Below, piece by piece: positions 4,971 through 5,392 of a stretch of DNA of 5,392 nt. A program made the position numbers and the translations under genes. The notes under the pieces are model-generated. The model did not search any database, was not told where the DNA came from, and was given only the letters and a program-made list of their open reading frames with translations. The stretch comes from Lachnospiraceae bacterium (GTDB lineage Bacteria; Bacillota; Clostridia; Lachnospirales; Lachnospiraceae). The stretch is from assembly GCA_017477805.1 (NCBI GenBank), contig JAFUUM010000309.1:1-5392 (forward strand), read 5' to 3'. How positions within the stretch are numbered: position 1 is the first letter of the stretch; each line of letters starts with the position of its first letter.

Positions 4971-5392
4971 ATGGAAGAAACAAGAGAGAAGATCGTCAGC
5001 AGTTTTTACGAAGAATATATGGAGGATGACAGATTGTTTCGCACGGTCCACGGCCGCCTGGAATATGCAACCACCATGAACTATATCCATCGCTACGCAC
5101 AGAAAGGATCCAAGGTGCTGGAAGTGGGGGCCGGAACGGGAACTTACTCCCGGGCACTGGCAGCAGAGGGAATGGATGTCACTGCTGTGGTACTGGTGCA
5201 GAAGAACCTGGATGTTTTACAGGAAAAGAGTAAGGGACTGGAGACACTGGAATCCTATCAGGGAGATGCCACGGACCTCAGCCGTTTTGAAGATAACAGC
5301 TTCGATGCCACCCTGGTCCTTGGCCCCATGTACCACCTCTATGAAAAGGAGGATGTGCACAAAGCCATCGATGAAGCCATCCGTGTAACAAA
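4971..5392 (+). CDS. Class I SAM-dependent methyltransferase, 3' end outside window
   Basis: The frame from ATG 4971 runs off the right edge after 140 codons. The translation shows MEETREKIVSSFYEEY at the front, motif I VLEVGAGTGTYS (residues 49-60), the adenine-side GDATDL (98-103) and motif IV FDATLVLGPMYHLYE (111-125), as in a common clostridial methyltransferase family of about 240-270 residues. The end of beta-strand 2 reads AVVLV (72-76), where that family normally has AVELV; valine at 74 replaces the acidic residue that holds the SAM ribose hydroxyls. GGAAAGGA at 4952-4959 is 11 nt before ATG 4971, slightly long. An in-frame ATG at 4938, 3 nt after the previous stop, is a weaker alternative with no ribosome binding site. 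It lies 36 nt behind the preceding methyltransferase, probably in the same operon. Confidence 0.85.
   Translation, partial: MEETREKIVSSFYEEYMEDDRLFRTVHGRLEYATTMNYIHRYAQKGSKVLEVGAGTGTYSRALAAEGMDVTAVVLVQKNLDVLQEKSKGLETLESYQGDATDLSRFEDNSFDATLVLGPMYHLYEKEDVHKAIDEAIRVT

Overview
The window reads as an accessory stretch of a low-to-mid-GC Firmicute, most likely a clostridial Lachnospiraceae-type genome. This is inferred from strong GGAGG-type ribosome binding sites, tight same-strand packing with ATGA overlaps, and the style of the protein families. No 16S or other marker gene is present, so the taxonomy is tentative. Every supported gene is on the + strand. I see no tRNA, rRNA, CRISPR array, integrase, transposase or convincing intrinsic terminator.

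Layout. (1) 1-1349: the 3' part of a two-domain protein, a kinase-like domain joined in frame to a class I SAM-dependent methyltransferase, with a good internal ribosome binding site at the domain joint. (2) 1346-1618: a decay zone. It holds a 20-residue ORF that looks like the first residues of a VOC/glyoxalase-family protein, started by an ATGA overlap, then a methyltransferase cut off just after its SAM-binding motif I. (3) 1668-3230: a compact pair of membrane-protein genes, a CPBP (CAAX-type) intramembrane protease and a TSUP (TauE/SafE-type) transporter. (4) 3231-3630: about 400 bases without an intact gene, containing short coding-like fragments, an 11-bp inverted repeat and a perfect 14-bp tandem duplication. 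(5) 3631-4934: GrpB-family protein and a second intact methyltransferase, coupled by an ATGA overlap. (6) 4971 to the right edge: a third intact-looking but partial methyltransferase, which has a valine where the acidic SAM-ribose ligand is expected.

How the genes fit together. No single pathway is evident. The window contains four class I methyltransferase modules that do not look like copies of one another, small stand-alone enzymes and gene stubs, all in one orientation. The pattern suggests a region that gains and loses small 'housekeeping-accessory' or resistance-type genes. I do not see a clear new defence or biosynthetic system. The strongest points for follow-up are the kinase-methyltransferase fusion with its internal start, the decay zone behind it, and the missing acidic residue in the last methyltransferase.
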